A stretch of DNA of 64,000 nt. Origin: CADEDV01 sp964596345 (GTDB lineage Bacteria; Bacteroidota; Bacteroidia; Chitinophagales; Chitinophagaceae). Positions 34,368-44,500 of this stretch are shown one piece after another. The stretch lies in contig CAZQSZ010000001.1 in assembly GCA_964596345.1 (NCBI GenBank), positions 898,604 to 962,603 on the forward strand. The letters run 5' to 3'. The first letter of the stretch is position 1, and each line of letters opens with the position of its first letter. The notes under the pieces are model-generated. The model saw nothing but the letters and a program-made list of their open reading frames with translations, was not told the origin of the DNA and made no database searches. Both the position numbers and the translations under genes were made by a program.

Positions 34368-35207
34368 ATGCAGCTATTGTTTTTACTTTTCTTAAACCAG
34401 TTTTTTACAGGAAGCGGTAGCGGGGCAATTTTTCAGAGCCCGGCACGAAATGAATATAAACTTACCTGGTCGGATGAATTTAATTATAGCGGAACTCCTG
34501 ATACTGCAAAATGGAGATTTGAAGAAGGTTTTGTGCGGAATAACGAGGCCCAATGGTACCAACAAGAAAATGCAATATGCAAGGATGGTATGCTGGTTAT
34601 TATTGGGGACAAGGAAAACAGGCCAAACCCCAATTATGAAGAAGGGAGTACCAATTGGAAAACAAAACGGAAGAATATTAAGTACAGCTCTGCCAGTGTG
34701 GTGATGAAAAAGGAACATGCCTTTCAGTATGGAAAAGTAGAGGTACGGGCAAAGATTGATGCGCAGCCAGGTTTATGGCCGGCAATATGGACGCTGGGTG
34801 TATCGGGTGAATGGCCTTCCAATGGGGAAGTGGATATTATGGAATATTATAAGGATAGCATTCTTGCCAATTTTGCATTTGCTGCCCAAAAAAGATACAA
34901 TGCTATCTGGGATGTAAAGAAAGTATCTATTGACAGTCTGGGAGGTAAAAAATGGGCAGACCAGTTTCATGTGTGGACCTTGCTATGGGATGAGAACCAA
35001 ATGCAGATTTTGGTAGATGACCTGTTGCTGAATTCTATCGACCTGAATAAAACGATCAACAAGTCAGACGGGAAAAATCCTTTTCGTCAACCCCATTATT
35101 TATTACTCAACCTGGCGATGGGCGGTAACAGGGGTGGTAGCCTGGAGAAAACTGATCTTCCTTCTATGTATTTCATTGATTATGTAAGGATTTATCAGAA
35201 ACAATAA
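34368..35207 (+). CDS. Secreted glycoside hydrolase family 16
   Basis: A 279-residue endo-acting enzyme with a short signal peptide (about 1-20) and one beta-jelly-roll domain. The active-site strand is GEVDIMEYY, with nucleophile Glu154, assisting Asp156 and acid/base Glu159 in the beta-bulge ExDxxE arrangement. Other GH16 landmarks are LTWSDEFNYSG, YGKVEVRAKI, GLWPAIWTLG and DYVRIYQKQ at the end. GH16 includes laminarinases, agarases, porphyranases, carrageenases and beta-galactanases. The galactan reading here rests on the neighbouring sulfatases and galactose genes, not on residues I can identify. First gene of a two-gene unit with the esterase. Confidence 0.92.
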   Translation: MQLLFLLFLNQFFTGSGSGAIFQSPARNEYKLTWSDEFNYSGTPDTAKWRFEEGFVRNNEAQWYQQENAICKDGMLVIIGDKENRPNPNYEEGSTNWKTKRKNIKYSSASVVMKKEHAFQYGKVEVRAKIDAQPGLWPAIWTLGVSGEWPSNGEVDIMEYYKDSILANFAFAAQKRYNAIWDVKKVSIDSLGGKKWADQFHVWTLLWDENQMQILVDDLLLNSIDLNKTINKSDGKNPFRQPHYLLLNLAMGGNRGGSLEKTDLPSMYFIDYVRIYQKQ

Positions 35208-35226
35208 ACAGTCCTCAAATTTGGTA

Positions 35227-36660
35227 ATGATCAGCCGCACGATAAATACTGGTTTCTTTTGTATGTGTAAACAGGTGGTTATATCTTTTTTGTTATTTCT
35301 GTCAACGCATTATGGTTTTGCTCAGACCCGTTTACCTGGCCTTTTTGCTGATAACATGGTCTTACAACAGCAACAACTGGTGTCCATTTGGGGGATGGAT
35401 GATCCGGGGGTTAAAATATCGGTGAAAGGCAGCTGGGGTAAAACAGCCAGTGCAACAACAGATGCAAAAGGGTATTGGAATTTAAAGTTACAAACCCCGG
35501 TAGCCGGGGGTCCTTATAACATACTGATAAAAGGAAGTAAAGCAGTAACGCTGAAAAATGTATTGATTGGTGAAGTGTGGTTTTGCTCAGGTCAATCCAA
35601 TATGGAAATGCCGGTGAAGGGATATGCCAATCAACCCGTGATTGGCAGCAATGAGGCCATATTAAATTCAACCAACGATAAAATACGATTCCTTAATACG
35701 CCCAGGGCAGTAAGTTTAACTCCCTTGTATGATGTAAAAGGCGAATGGAAGTCCGCTTCCCCGGTCACTACCGGAAACTTTAGCGCTACCGCCTATTTTT
35801 TTGCCAAAAAAATTCAGGCAGTGTTAGGTGTACCTGTTGGGATCATTCAATCAGCATGGGGAGCTTCTTCCGTTGAAAGCTGGATGGATGTACAAACGCT
35901 TTCCCCGTTTAATAAAGCAATTCCCGATACTCTGCCGAAAACAGAACCACAGAAGGTTCCAGCCATCATGTACAATTCAATGCTGCACCCCTACATTGGA
36001 TATACAATTAAGGGAGTAGTATGGTACCAGGGCGAATCAAACAGGGAAAATGCACAGGAATACCGGAGTTTATTTACATCGCTTATCACATCGTGGCGTA
36101 AGCAATGGCAGCAAGGGGACTTTCCTTTTTATTTTGTCCAGATAGCCCCATTTGAACCCGGCAAATGGAATGCTGCTTTGTTGCGGGAAGCACAGCTGCA
36201 AACAATGCAGACGGTAAATAATACCGGCATGGCAGTAACCATGGATATCGGTGAACAAAATGTAATTCATCCTTCACAAAAAGAAACAGTGGGCACCCGG
36301 TTGGCTTACTGGGCACTGGCAAAAGATTACAATGTCACAGGTATTGCCTGTAGCGGACCTGTTTACCAAAAAATGGAAATAAAGGCAGACGGAAAAATTA
36401 TGCTGACTTTTGATTTTTGCGACCAGGGGTTAACCAGTTTTGGTAAGCCGCTTACCGATTTCGAGGTTGCCGGGGAAGACAAAGTATTTTATCCGGCGGA
36501 GGCAAAAATTGTTAATGATAAAAGTGGCGTCATAATCGTTAGCAGCAATGCTGTAAAAAATCCTGTCAGTGTCCGCTATGCGTTCAAAAGCTGGGCCGCC
36601 GGAAGCCTCTTTAACACCCGTGGACTACCTGCTTCTTCCTTCCGGACGGATACTTGGTAA
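35227..36660 (+). CDS. Sialate O-acetylesterase-like carbohydrate esterase (SASA domain)
   Basis: A 477-residue exported esterase. The catalytic serine is Ser124 in FCSGQSNMEMP. WYQGESNRENA and the late Asp/His region near GEQNVIHPSQK are typical of the SASA/DUF303 family. An N-terminal beta domain (about 30-110, LPGLFADNMVLQQ) is also standard. I chose ATG at 35227; an ATG at 35263 would give the neatest signal peptide (MCKQVVISFLLFLS), and a TTG at 35221 is less likely. It lies 19 nt after GH16, so it probably removes acetyl groups from the same polysaccharide. True sialic-acid specificity is not implied. Confidence 0.9.
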   Translation: MISRTINTGFFCMCKQVVISFLLFLSTHYGFAQTRLPGLFADNMVLQQQQLVSIWGMDDPGVKISVKGSWGKTASATTDAKGYWNLKLQTPVAGGPYNILIKGSKAVTLKNVLIGEVWFCSGQSNMEMPVKGYANQPVIGSNEAILNSTNDKIRFLNTPRAVSLTPLYDVKGEWKSASPVTTGNFSATAYFFAKKIQAVLGVPVGIIQSAWGASSVESWMDVQTLSPFNKAIPDTLPKTEPQKVPAIMYNSMLHPYIGYTIKGVVWYQGESNRENAQEYRSLFTSLITSWRKQWQQGDFPFYFVQIAPFEPGKWNAALLREAQLQTMQTVNNTGMAVTMDIGEQNVIHPSQKETVGTRLAYWALAKDYNVTGIACSGPVYQKMEIKADGKIMLTFDFCDQGLTSFGKPLTDFEVAGEDKVFYPAEAKIVNDKSGVIIVSSNAVKNPVSVRYAFKSWAAGSLFNTRGLPASSFRTDTW

Positions 36661-36711
36661 ACCCGGCAGACCTGATTTCCCATTTTGCTGAATTTTCACT
36701 GAATTGAATAG

Positions 36712-36730
36712 TTTGTCCCCCTTTTTTGAA
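36712..36730 (+). promoter_or_regulatory. PUL motif upstream of the beta-helix/sulfatase unit
   Basis: TTTGTCCCCC followed by TTTTTTGAAA lies 77-95 nt before the start at 36807. It is nearly identical to the site at 45729 (TTTATCCCCC-TTTTTTGAAA). A TAGCTTTA element about 40 nt downstream may be the -7 region. Confidence 0.5.
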
Positions 36731-36806
36731 AGCTTCTTTCGGTTTCTTTTGGCAGCGCAGATATAGCTTTAATACGGTATTGTCGCCAGGAACAACAATT
36801 GTTTCG

Positions 36807-38450
36807 ATGAAAAAGCTATTTTCTTTTTTCGCCTGTATCATGCTCAGTTTTCCTGTAAAAGCATTGAATTACTATATCAATGCTGAAACGGGTAATGATG
36901 CCAATGCCGGTACAGGCATTAAAAATCCCTGGAAAACCATTTCTCCTATCGCAGCTATTCAATTGAGGCCGGGGGACTCTGTTCTTTTTGCCGCCGGGCA
37001 AAAGTTTACGGGTATGTTGCCGCTGATAAATGTAAACGGCTCACTGCATCATCCGGTAGTTGTTGCTGCTTATTCAGAAAAGGGAAGCAAAACAAAACCG
37101 GTTTTGGATGCAGGTGATAACCTGGAGGCGCTGCTTATCCGGAATTCTTCTTTCATCCATGTAAATGGAATTGAAATCACAGGAGTAATACCATATCAAA
37201 GCAATGACCCTTTAAAGAAAGGGGAAATGCGTTGTGGTATCCTGGTCGAAGTAACAAAAGAAGAAATGTTCCGGGATATTGTTATAACGGATGTGCTGGT
37301 TCATGATGTGTATTATCATGCTCCCGGTTATAAACGTTCTGCAGCAGAAACAGCATCGGCCAATGGCACACAAAACTATGGCTGGGGCATCCGGTTTATA
37401 AATAATTCAAAGGGCGGCCAGTTATGTGGTATAAAAGTTTTACGAACAGTAATTTTTAATGTTAGCCATACCGGTTTAAAATTTACTGCCGATGTTAACG
37501 GGCTAAAAGATATTGAAGTGGCGGAATGTAAAATTTATCAAACAGGAGGACCCGGTTTGCAAATGTCGGGTGTGAGCAATGGACATATTCACCACAATAT
37601 GATAGATCATTCAGGTTCTGTGGCAGATAGCCGGAACTGGGGCCGGGGAAGTGGTATGTGGACCTGGAGTTGCAGCAACATTCTTATCGAACACAATCGT
37701 TTTGAAAATGCAAACGGGCCCGGAGATTCTGCAGGGGTGCATATTGATTATAACTGTTCAGATGTGGTGGTGCAGTATAATATAAGTGCTGGCAATGCCG
37801 GGGGCTTTTGTGAGATACTGGGGAATAATTATAACTGTGCGTATCGCTATAACATCAGCATTAATGACGGGTACAGGATAAAAGGTGTAAACGGGGCTTT
37901 CCAGGAAGGGAAAATTTTCTGGCTCAGTGGTTACCAGGGAAACAATAAAGGAAAGGCCGGGCCCTACAACAGTTACTTCTATAATAACAGCATATATGTT
38001 TCACCGGGTATTCTGCCCAGAATTGCTGTAAGCAGCAGCTCCAACGGGGTACTGATTGCGAATAATATTTTCTACTTCGAAAATGATGCTGTTATGGTGC
38101 AGGGCGACCAGAAAAAAAATGAATCGGATGCGGGGGACATTCCCAATGTGGTATTTACCAATAATCTTTTTTTAAGACCGGGTAACTGGCCGAAGGATAT
38201 GTCAATAAAAGATGCATCACCATTCGTTGGTGATCCCGGGTTCAAAAATAAAGGGGGCCTGGCAGTGGCAGATTATTTGCCGGCCAATGAACAATTAATT
38301 CGGAATAAAGGGGCGGCGATCCAACGGCTTCCCAACGATAGTATCGGGCTGCGTATCGGCCTGAAGGTAGAGAAAGATATATTGGGAAATCGTATCAAAG
38401 AACAGCCAGACATGGGAGCTATTGAAATAATGGAAGCAAAAAAATTATAA
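36807..38450 (+). CDS. Right-handed parallel beta-helix protein (candidate polysaccharide lyase/hydrolase)
   Basis: A 547-residue secreted protein. The start is taken at MKKLFSFF (36807), which gives a signal peptide; an upstream in-frame ATG at 36726 overlaps the regulatory region. The opening NYYINAETGNDANAGTGIKNPWKTI and the calcium-lyase-like GDSVLFAAG are typical of beta-helix enzymes. The helix coils follow (about 95-480), with short repeats such as NGIEITGV, GLQMSGVSNGHIHHN, SNILIEHNRFENANG and YNISINDGYRI. No catalytic triad can be assigned by eye. It starts a unit with two sulfatases, so it may act on a sulfated glycan. Confidence 0.85.
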   Translation: MKKLFSFFACIMLSFPVKALNYYINAETGNDANAGTGIKNPWKTISPIAAIQLRPGDSVLFAAGQKFTGMLPLINVNGSLHHPVVVAAYSEKGSKTKPVLDAGDNLEALLIRNSSFIHVNGIEITGVIPYQSNDPLKKGEMRCGILVEVTKEEMFRDIVITDVLVHDVYYHAPGYKRSAAETASANGTQNYGWGIRFINNSKGGQLCGIKVLRTVIFNVSHTGLKFTADVNGLKDIEVAECKIYQTGGPGLQMSGVSNGHIHHNMIDHSGSVADSRNWGRGSGMWTWSCSNILIEHNRFENANGPGDSAGVHIDYNCSDVVVQYNISAGNAGGFCEILGNNYNCAYRYNISINDGYRIKGVNGAFQEGKIFWLSGYQGNNKGKAGPYNSYFYNNSIYVSPGILPRIAVSSSSNGVLIANNIFYFENDAVMVQGDQKKNESDAGDIPNVVFTNNLFLRPGNWPKDMSIKDASPFVGDPGFKNKGGLAVADYLPANEQLIRNKGAAIQRLPNDSIGLRIGLKVEKDILGNRIKEQPDMGAIEIMEAKKL

Positions 38451-38466
38451 ACAAATTCAATCACCA

Positions 38467-39915
38467 GTGAATAGTAAATCAAAATTTGTTACTCTCCCGG
38501 AAGCTTTTCTAGTACTGTTATCATTAGCTGCCTGGACTTTTAATACAAAGGAGAAAGCGCTACCAATTAATAAAGAAGAACGACCAAACATTATTTTTAT
38601 CCTTACTGACGACCAGGGCTATGCTGATGTTGGCTTTAATGGGTGCAAGGATATTCCCACCCCGAATATTGATCGTATTGCAAAAAGGGGGGTGATATTC
38701 AGCAGTGGTTATGTCAGTTATTCAGTTTGTGCTCCCAGCCGCGCCGGTCTAATTACCGGCCGCTACCAGGACAGGTTTGGGTATAGCCGCAACCCGCTTT
38801 ACCGGCCATTTGACGAAACAATCGGCCTGCCCTTGAGTGAACAAACCATGGCAGAATTTCTTCAACAATCCGGCTACCATAATATGGCTATCGGTAAATG
38901 GCACCTGGGAGTGCATGAAAAATTTCACCCTTTGAACAGGGGTTTTCATGAGTTTTTTGGTTTCCTGGGTGGCGGTCACCGATATTTCCCTGAAGAATAT
39001 GATATAAAAAACCCGGACAGCGCCAAAAATGAAGGACAAAGCTACAGGACCAAACTTGTACACAATAAAACCCTGGTAGAGGAGAAGGAGTACCTGACTG
39101 ATGCTTTGTCAAGAGAAGCTGTTTCATTTATAGAACGGCAAAGGGATAAGCCTTTCTTTCTGTACCTGGCATATAATGCACCTCATGCACCATTACAGGC
39201 AACCCAAAAATACCTGGACCGGTTTCCCACTATTCAAAATAATAAACGAAAAACCTATGCTGCCATGGTGAGTGCTGTTGACGATGGGGTAGGGTTGCTA
39301 TTGGATAAGCTGGATGAATTGAAGCTTACCGATAATACAATAATTATTTTCCTTTCTGACAACGGAGGCCCGATGGAAGATAACGGAAGTAATAACGGGC
39401 CACTCAGGGGAGGAAAAGGTTCATTATGGGAAGGCGGTATCAGGGTACCTTTTGCCATTAGCTGGCCGGGAAAAATAGATCCGGGCACCCGTTATGATAA
39501 GCCGGTAATTTCTTTAGACATCTTTGCAACCCTTGCTTCAAACATTAAAGGTGCCGTCCAACCAAAAAATTTACTGGATGGAAAGAACATACTTCCTTAT
39601 GTTCAGGGAAAAAAGAGTGATACTCCCCATAACTATCTTTTCTGGCGGCATTACGATCAAAAAAATTATGCAGTGCTGGATCATTCAGGTGTTAAAGAAG
39701 TTATCCTGAAGGACTCCGTTATTCATTTGTTCGATCTTAAAAATGACCTGCCTGAAAAAATGAACATAGCTCCCGGGAACAGAAAAACTACAGAATTGCT
39801 TACTGCTGAATTAAAAAAATGGGAGGCTAATACCGTTCCACCCGCCTTTTATGGATTAAACCAGGAAGAGCAGTATAATAAGGAGCACAAAGAAAAAGCG
39901 AAACAAAAAAACTGA
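38467..39915 (+). CDS. S1-family sulfatase (first of four)
   Basis: A 482-residue exported sulfatase with a GTG start 16 nt after the beta-helix gene and a hydrophobic N-terminus (FLVLLSLAAWTF). The formylglycine motif is CAPSR, with Cys88 as the residue to be converted. Metal-site segments ILTDDQGYADVG and FLSDNGGPMEDN and the substrate loop GKWHLG are intact. The segment RGFHEFFGFLGGGHRYFP resembles sulfatases seen in marine-galactan PULs, but the subfamily cannot be fixed without a search. It removes sulfate esters outside the cytoplasm. Paralog of the next gene. Confidence 0.94.
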   Translation: MNSKSKFVTLPEAFLVLLSLAAWTFNTKEKALPINKEERPNIIFILTDDQGYADVGFNGCKDIPTPNIDRIAKRGVIFSSGYVSYSVCAPSRAGLITGRYQDRFGYSRNPLYRPFDETIGLPLSEQTMAEFLQQSGYHNMAIGKWHLGVHEKFHPLNRGFHEFFGFLGGGHRYFPEEYDIKNPDSAKNEGQSYRTKLVHNKTLVEEKEYLTDALSREAVSFIERQRDKPFFLYLAYNAPHAPLQATQKYLDRFPTIQNNKRKTYAAMVSAVDDGVGLLLDKLDELKLTDNTIIIFLSDNGGPMEDNGSNNGPLRGGKGSLWEGGIRVPFAISWPGKIDPGTRYDKPVISLDIFATLASNIKGAVQPKNLLDGKNILPYVQGKKSDTPHNYLFWRHYDQKNYAVLDHSGVKEVILKDSVIHLFDLKNDLPEKMNIAPGNRKTTELLTAELKKWEANTVPPAFYGLNQEEQYNKEHKEKAKQKN

Positions 39916-39922
39916 TTGCCTG

Positions 39923-41356
39923 ATGCCAATGATACAGAAACTAAAAGTATATATCCCGGGGGTCGTATTGCTTACGTTATTCTTTTCAGGCATAACTACC
40001 CGCACTGCTATTCCCTCAAACGAAACCCCGCCAAATATTATCATTATTCTGGTGGATGATGCCGGCTATGCTGATTTTGGGTTTATGGGATGCAAGGACC
40101 TCCAAACCCCTAATCTGGACAGGCTGGCCGCACAGGCAATAAAATTTTCCGATGCACATGTTACTGCATCGGTATGCAGCCCATCCCGTGCCGGGTTATT
40201 AACCGGGAAATACCAACAGCGCTTTGGTTATGAATGCAACGAAGGCGATGGCTACCCGGGCATGAATACCAGCCAGTTATTACTGCCAAAAATATTACAG
40301 GATAATGGGTATACCACTGCCGCTATTGGTAAATGGCACTTGGGTTATGAACCTTCACAACACCCGTTGAAAAGAGGCTTTCAATATTATTACGGGTTTT
40401 TAAGTGGTGGCCGCAGTTATTTTTACCAACCCGATAAAGATGACAGGAAAGGTTCTAAAAATGCCTTATTGGAAAATTATCAACCGGTTTCATTTGATGG
40501 TTACCTGACGGATGTGCTGGCCAAAAAAGCAGTTGATTATATCCGCGGTAATAAAGGACACCCTTTTTTCATGTATTGGGCACCTAATGCCGTGCATACT
40601 CCCATGGAGGCAAGCAAAGAAGACCTGCAAAAATTTGCCGGCCATCCCAGGCAAAAATTGGCCGCTATGACCTTTTCGCTTGACAGGGCAGTTGGTACTA
40701 TTGTAGATGAGTTAAAACAGCAGGGCATATTCGATAACACCCTTATTTTCTTCTTAAGCGATAACGGCGGCGCCCACAACAACCAGTCAAATAATTTACC
40801 ATTAAAAGGATTCAAGGGAAATAAATATGAAGCCGGGCACAGGGTTCCTTTTTTAATAAGCTGGCCCAAAAGGTTAACTGGAAACGCCGAATTTAATGGG
40901 TTGACTTCTTCACTTGATATTTTTGCCACTGCATTGGATGCCGCTGGAGTTTCAAACCGGTTAGCCCCCGGGTTGGATGGAAAAAGCCTGATACCGTACC
41001 TGGAAAATAAAACCAGGCAGCCTCCTCATGATTTATTGGTCTGGAGAAAAGATAAAGCAGCAGCTATCCGGTCAGGAAAATATAAACTGATACAAGTACA
41101 GGGTGCAGGTGAAAGATTGTATGACCTTAGTAACGATCCCGGTGAAATCAATGACCTGGTGACTAAAAAGCCAGCTATATACGCAAAGCTGAAGCGGCAA
41201 TATGATTTGTGGGAAAAAGACAAAATGAAACCGATCTGGACTGAAGGAGCTACCTGGGATACTATTACCCTGATGATACATGACGATTTAATGCATAATC
41301 GCAAAGTGAGGGTAAGAAACCCGGAAGAATTAAAAGAGTTTCGGTTAAAAAAATAG
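39923..41356 (+). CDS. S1-family sulfatase (second of four)
   Basis: A 477-residue sulfatase with an N-terminal signal (about 1-28). The formylglycine motif is CSPSR (Cys85). The DD pair of the metal site is in ILVDDAGYADFG, and the later FLSDNGGAHNNQ and GKWHLGYEP are present. It is closely similar in layout to the preceding sulfatase (RGFQYYYGFLSGGRSYF). The gap is only 7 nt, so the two are co-transcribed. The pair may remove sulfates at different positions of the same sugar (inference). Confidence 0.94.
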   Translation: MPMIQKLKVYIPGVVLLTLFFSGITTRTAIPSNETPPNIIIILVDDAGYADFGFMGCKDLQTPNLDRLAAQAIKFSDAHVTASVCSPSRAGLLTGKYQQRFGYECNEGDGYPGMNTSQLLLPKILQDNGYTTAAIGKWHLGYEPSQHPLKRGFQYYYGFLSGGRSYFYQPDKDDRKGSKNALLENYQPVSFDGYLTDVLAKKAVDYIRGNKGHPFFMYWAPNAVHTPMEASKEDLQKFAGHPRQKLAAMTFSLDRAVGTIVDELKQQGIFDNTLIFFLSDNGGAHNNQSNNLPLKGFKGNKYEAGHRVPFLISWPKRLTGNAEFNGLTSSLDIFATALDAAGVSNRLAPGLDGKSLIPYLENKTRQPPHDLLVWRKDKAAAIRSGKYKLIQVQGAGERLYDLSNDPGEINDLVTKKPAIYAKLKRQYDLWEKDKMKPIWTEGATWDTITLMIHDDLMHNRKVRVRNPEELKEFRLKK

Positions 41357-41386
41357 TTACACAACAACCTTAAACCATATCCCTGT

Positions 41387-41506
41387 ATGTTTGTAAAGCA
41401 GAAGAAAGGCGAAGATTCCAGAAACAACCAGCGAATAAGTGTAAAGCTGACAATTATTTATCTCTTATTGATCCTGCTGTTTGCCACGCTGATTATTTTC
41501 CTTTGA
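41387..41506 (+). CDS. Possible small membrane protein (39 aa)
   Basis: A short frame encodes a polar, basic N-terminus (MFVKQKKGEDSRNNQR) and one hydrophobic helix (LTIIYLLLILLFATLIIFL) ending at the stop. The layout suits a single-pass membrane microprotein. It lies between the second sulfatase and the HTCS gene. There is no family support and chance occurrence is possible. Confidence 0.35.
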   Translation: MFVKQKKGEDSRNNQRISVKLTIIYLLLILLFATLIIFL

Positions 41507-41581
41507 AGAAGAGTCCAATTTGATGAAGGCTGTTTTTTATGAAAAAAAAGGAATAAATTCATTATCCGGGCTACTGATTAA

Positions 41582-44500
41582 TTGATTGCTTTGTCATTTA
41601 GGTTTAAAAAATATACCTGCCTTTTTTTTCTTTTGGGTGCCGCAATGGCCGGTTACACCCAGCAGCCCGTCTCTTTTATCCATATTTCAGATCAACTGGT
41701 GAACAACGAGGTGACATCCATCATCCAGGACAAAAAAGGATTTATCTGGTTTGGTACCCGGGGAGGTTTACACCGGTTTGATGGCTATGAAATGAAATTG
41801 CTAAAAAATGATTTTAGCAAGGCCAACAACCTGTTGAGTCAATCGGTGGAAGTATTACAAAACGGGAAAAAAAATATTGTTTGGGTTGGAACAAAATCCG
41901 GGGGGCTGAGTAGCTATGATCTTACTACTGGCCGCATCACCAACTTTGTAAATAATGCTGTTGGAAACACCGGGTTCAATGCCGATTATATCCTGTCATT
42001 ACTGGATACGGATTCAGAAAAATTACTGATAGGCACCTGGAAAGGTTTTCAATACCTGGATAAAACAACCGGGAAGTTTAAGGTGCTTAACAGTACATGG
42101 AAAACATTTGACATACACCCGGATGGAAACAAAGGCTACTGGCTGGCAACAAACAGCGGTTTAAGGCATTTGAATATGGAATTGGTAAACGACCAGGCAT
42201 TTGATTTTGGTATGCCCGGTATCAATGTCAGCTCAATTGTTACCGATAAACAAAATAACTGTTTATGGCTGGGGACCTGGGATAAAGGTTTAATTAAATT
42301 TAACCCCGGTACAAAAGAGTTTCAATTTTTCCGTCACCAGGCAAATAATAACAGATCCATTAGTTCCAACAATGCATACCGTCTTCATCTTGATTCAAAG
42401 GGTATTTTATGGATCGGAACATGGGGTGGTGGCCTGAACCGCTTCGACAGAACAACCGGGCTTGCCGAAAAGATGGACCTCAGTATTCCGGGAATTTTTA
42501 CAAATGATAACCAGATAATCCTGACGATCCAGGAAGACCCCTCTGGTTTGTTATGGGTTGGTACAGACGGGGCCGGTGTTTTTAAAATGGACCTGAATCC
42601 CAAAAAATTCTTTAACATCGGATATAAGTCGAATGTGTTTGGTGGAACCACGCATGTGTTATCTGTTTATACTGATCCATTTCATAAACTCTGGTTAAGC
42701 ACTAAAGGAGGGGGGATCCACTATTCTGCCGACTGGAAGAATTTTTCACAACTGGAAATTACTGCTGCAGATGACCTGAATATGCAAACGGCCCCATACG
42801 AAAGCCGTGCATTTTTGCAGGATGGAGGGGATTTATGGGTTGCAACCAACAAGGGTTTGATTCGTGTAAAGAACAACAAGACTGTAACCGGGCAACATGA
42901 AGTATTTGTTCCAGACCCAAAGGATCCGAATTCCATCAGTGGGAAAAAAATTAACACAATTGTAAAAGATTCCTCAGGAAGGATCTGGATCGGAACCCAG
43001 GAGAATGGGCTGAGTTTTATTTCAGGATTTGATAAACAGAACAAACCATTATTCAAAAACTATCTCCCTGCATACGGTATAAAAGGTGCATTGCAAAATG
43101 AGAGAGTAAGCAGTATGCTGGTCGATTCAAAAAAAAGGCTTTGGGTCGGAACGTATAAAGGGTTGCACCTGTATGATCCGGTCAATGATAATTTCCGATT
43201 TTATATACAAACAGATGAGTTGGATCATTCTATCAGTAATAATACCATATTATGCCTGGCAGAAGATCGGTTTGGTAATATCTGGGCAGGCACTCAATAT
43301 GGGTTAAATAAGATTTCAGCGGTTGAGGATGATAAATTAAACGTTGCTATTTACACAACGAAAGAAGGACTGCCCAATGATTATATACATGCAGTAATAC
43401 CCGACAATAAAGGGAATATATGGGCAAGTACCAATAAGGGAATTATCAGGATTAGCGGCAAGGATAAGTCCATGGCCGTATTTGATAAGAGAGATGGAAT
43501 TCAGTCTGATATGTTTTCCGAAAATGCTTTTTATAAGAGTTCGCAAAACCAGTTCTTTTTTGGAGGAGTGGAAGGGTTAACTTACTTCAATCCTGATAGT
43601 ATTACGATCAACCGGTTTTCCCCACCGGTATATTTTACAAACCTGAGGATCAACAATAAGCCATTTGAATTCGGGCAGCATACGGGAGACAGTGTTTTGC
43701 TGGACCGGCCTTTTTATGAAATGCAGAATATTACCCTCACCTACAGGGAAAATATACTGGCGATTGAATTTGCTGCCCTTGATTTCCGGGCCCCCGATAA
43801 GAATGAGTATATGTATATGCTGGAAGGTTTTAATGAAGATTGGGTATATGCAGGGAATAACAGGCTCGTATCATTTACTAACCTTAACCCGGGTACTTAT
43901 TACCTGAAAGTGAAAGCAACAAATAGTGATAAGATATGGGGCGAAGTTCCACATGCTTTACAAATAAAAATCCTTCCACCGCCATGGAAAACCTGGTGGG
44001 CTTACACTATTTATATTGCTTTATTCATATTTCTTTTATGGCTGACAAGGTATTTTGGATTGAAGCAGGCAGGATTAAGAAATCAGTTAGCACTAACACG
44101 ATTGGCAAGACAACAGGAAAACGAACTGGCTGATTTTAAAGAACGGCTTTTTACCAATATTTCTCATGAATTCCGGACACCGCTGACATTGATCCTGGGC
44201 CCAATTGATGATTTACTCCATCGTAAAGGAACAGATACTATTATTGAAAAAAGCCTGCGGCTGGTACAAAAACAGTCGAAGCGGATGCTCCGGATGGTCA
44301 ATCAGCTTTTAGATTATCAAAAAGCAGAAGCAGGTAGTTTACGGCTGGTGGTGCAGCCGGGTGAAATTGTTTCGTTTTGCAGGGAAATATTTAATGGCTT
44401 CATTGATGAGGCTGAGCGTAGAAAGATCAATTATACTTTCACTACCCGTGAGAAGTTTTTTTCTTTTTCATTTGATCATAATAAACTGGAGATCATTTTA

